Shown piece by piece: positions 62,685 through 64,000 of a DNA stretch of 64,000 nucleotides. Source of the stretch: Pseudomonas lini (GTDB lineage Bacteria > Pseudomonadota > Gammaproteobacteria > Pseudomonadales > Pseudomonadaceae); NCBI RefSeq assembly GCF_030812475.1, contig NZ_JAUSSR010000009.1, forward strand, positions 124,001 through 188,000, read 5' to 3'. The translations under genes were made by a program, and so were the position numbers. The notes under the pieces were generated by a model, which worked only from the letters and a program-made list of their open reading frames with translations, had not been told where the DNA came from and made no database searches. How positions within the stretch are numbered: position 1 is the stretch's first letter; each line of letters starts with the position of its first letter.

Positions 62685-63617
62685 TCACGCATCGACGTGG
62701 ATTTCTCCGGCGTGTCGTTTGACCCATGCTTCAAAAGGCGTCAGCACGATGTCGCGACTGCCGAGCGACTGGACAAGTGCTGGGATGTCCGCCCGGTATC
62801 CGGCTTCGTTCGTCCACTCCTGGGAGCGTACCCAGCCTGCAAACACACCGGATTCGATCGCCTTCTCAGGACTGACCGACTCCGCACGAACCTGTTTGTC
62901 GAGGACTTGAGTGAGGGTTGAGGCCACTTCGTCCATGGTCAGGGCTTCGATGGCCAGGTCGATGTTGTGCCCGGAGAAATGTCCGGGGTCGATGAAGGCG
63001 GCACGTGCAACAACGCCGATGTCATCTGCAGCAATCAGTTGCATGCGTGTGGACGGTAAGAGGGCAGTGATGATCTTGCCCTGCGTCAGGTGGGGAAACA
63101 TATGGCGCGCTTTGGGCTGGGCGAAATTCTCCATCATGAATGCCGGTTTCAGCACGGTCCAATGGGTAAACCCGGCGCCGCGAACCGCTTCTTCAACATC
63201 CCACTTATCGGTCCAGTACTTCTGCCACCAGTAATTGCTGTCCCAACGGGGGAACTGCGTATGTTTACCGGCTTCGCATACCGAGGTGTGAACGAACTGG
63301 GTAACACCCGCCGCTTTTGCTGCTTGAACCAGGGCAAAACCGTGTCGGCGTTCCGCGTCCGTACCTGCAGCATCGGGTATTTGCACCGAAAAAACTCCGG
63401 ACGCACCTTCAAGGGCCGCGGCCAGGGAAGACGCGTCTTCCATGTCACCCACTACAGCCTCAGCGCCAGCGGCGATCAAGGCCTGTGCCGCAGGTGACTG
63501 CGGATTACGCGTCAGGATACGCACGTGGAAATCTGCCGACAGTAATTCTCGTGCGACGGCGCCACCTTGAGCGCCGGTGGCGCCCGTAACCAGGACCAGA
63601 GGTTTGATAGCTGACAC
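62685..63617 (-). CDS. NmrA-family NAD(P)-binding protein
   Basis: A 310-residue atypical SDR: VLVTGATGAQGGAVARELLS (about residue 8), HTSVCEAGKHTQF and HWTVLKPAFMMENFAQ. It resembles NmrA/HSCARG redox sensors and the isoflavone-reductase-like group, so it may be an enzyme or an NADP sensor. The start is GTG 63617 after AAAGGAG. It lies between crotonase 4 and the IclR gene on the same strand. Confidence 0.84.
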   Translation of the reverse strand: MSAIKPLVLVTGATGAQGGAVARELLSADFHVRILTRNPQSPAAQALIAAGAEAVVGDMEDASSLAAALEGASGVFSVQIPDAAGTDAERRHGFALVQAAKAAGVTQFVHTSVCEAGKHTQFPRWDSNYWWQKYWTDKWDVEEAVRGAGFTHWTVLKPAFMMENFAQPKARHMFPHLTQGKIITALLPSTRMQLIAADDIGVVARAAFIDPGHFSGHNIDLAIEALTMDEVASTLTQVLDKQVRAESVSPEKAIESGVFAGWVRSQEWTNEAGYRADIPALVQSLGSRDIVLTPFEAWVKRHAGEIHVDA

Positions 63618-63651
63618 AGGTAACTCCTTTTATGGCTGTATGGGGGGAGAT

Positions 63652-64000
63652 TCAATCGGCGGCGACTTCAAGTTGCCGGGCCAGCTGTACAAGCCGATGA
63701 CCGATAGCCTCCAGTTTTGACTGCGGCCAATCCGCAGCCAGGCCTGAAGCAGATAACGCGTAGACAGTGCCGCTGCGCAGTGAGCGAATGGGAACCGCCA
63801 CCGCGTTGAGGTGCTCGTGGATAATGCCGAGGCTGGTGACAAACCCATGCTGTGCGAATTGCGCGCGGCTGTGTTCGAGTTGCGCGCGCAACGCCGGAAA
63901 AGCTTTCGGTTCGTGCTGCTCCAGCGCCAGGAGCACTGTTTCGCGCTCTTGGTCGTCGTACCCAGCGAAGCAAGCCCAGCCAGTCGGCGCAGAAGCGAAC
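63652..64000 (-). CDS. IclR-family regulator, C-terminal part (cut by window edge)
   Basis: The last about 116 residues of an IclR-type effector domain: APTGWACFAGYDDQERE near the window edge, then GFVTSLGIIHEHLNAVAVPI, LSASGLAADWPQ and a C-terminus with a helix like LEAIGHRLVQLARQLE. The DNA-binding half lies beyond the right edge. It probably regulates the NmrA/crotonase genes next to it. Confidence 0.8.
   Translation of the reverse strand, partial: FASAPTGWACFAGYDDQERETVLLALEQHEPKAFPALRAQLEHSRAQFAQHGFVTSLGIIHEHLNAVAVPIRSLRSGTVYALSASGLAADWPQSKLEAIGHRLVQLARQLEVAAD

Noticed and set aside
1..64000. CRISPR arrays, tRNA or rRNA genes, prophage
   Set aside because: No regularly spaced direct repeats, cloverleaf-like sequences or phage structural genes were noticed; a tRNA scan would be needed to exclude a missed tRNA.

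Overview
The window looks like a chromosomal segment of a fluorescent-group Pseudomonas or a close relative. The support is the high-GC coding style, REP/REPIN-type inverted repeats of the GTGGGAGC...TTGCTCGCGAAG kind in intergenic gaps, an OprB-type porin, an RND outer-membrane factor, a NemR/NemA-like pair and many LysR/GntR/TetR/IclR-controlled catabolic operons. No tRNA, rRNA, CRISPR array or phage structural gene was seen. Nearly everything is accessory catabolism.

Region 1 (0-20 kb). After the 3' end of an RND outer-membrane factor comes a carbohydrate/polyol catabolic block: an MHS transporter, a split transketolase, two GldA-family dehydrogenases, an iron alcohol dehydrogenase, two oxidoreductases (SDR and GMC), an AroE-like dehydrogenase, an OprB porin, an aldehyde dehydrogenase and a complete CUT2 (ribose-type) ABC importer. 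An FCD/GntR regulator closes the block. Five copies or near-copies of the palindrome ATGATATATCAT lie upstream of the transcription units and of the regulator gene, so the block reads as one regulon.

Region 2 (20-31.5 kb). An FGGY kinase and a LysR gene precede an eight-gene + strand operon: flavin reductase, a second CUT2 importer, SDR, a luciferase-type (LLM) monooxygenase and a second split transketolase, ended by a strong terminator. It parallels region 1 in design but adds a two-component flavin monooxygenase.

Region 3 (31.5-47.6 kb). An IS110/IS1111-type insertion sequence is followed by a patchwork: LysR-controlled epimerase and SDR genes, a multiply deleted aldehyde dehydrogenase, a transposase scar, hypothetical fragments and a lower-GC cassette. 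The cassette holds SDR, LysR, RuBisCO-like protein, DUF1537 kinase, MHS transporter and a broken pyruvate kinase. RuBisCO-like protein plus DUF1537 kinase suggests phosphorylation and decarboxylation of a 3-oxo acid sugar, as in known D-apionate pathways. A divergent SDR/LysR pair ends the region.

Region 4 (47.6-52.2 kb). A TetR/old-yellow-enzyme pair, an SDR scar, an alpha/beta hydrolase and a quinone-reductase-like MDR enzyme handle reactive carbonyls or small xenobiotics.

Region 5 (52.2-64 kb). A CoA-thioester-type catabolic cluster holds two unusual proteins that may be AttH/CrtC-like (lipocalin) beta-barrels, an SDR, four crotonases, a nitronate-monooxygenase-fold flavoprotein, an NmrA-type reductase and GntR-FCD, TetR and IclR regulators. 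No CoA ligase or acyl-CoA dehydrogenase is visible, so the cluster probably continues beyond the window. Its substrate is not identifiable from sequence; a cyclic or terpenoid/steroid-like compound is a guess.
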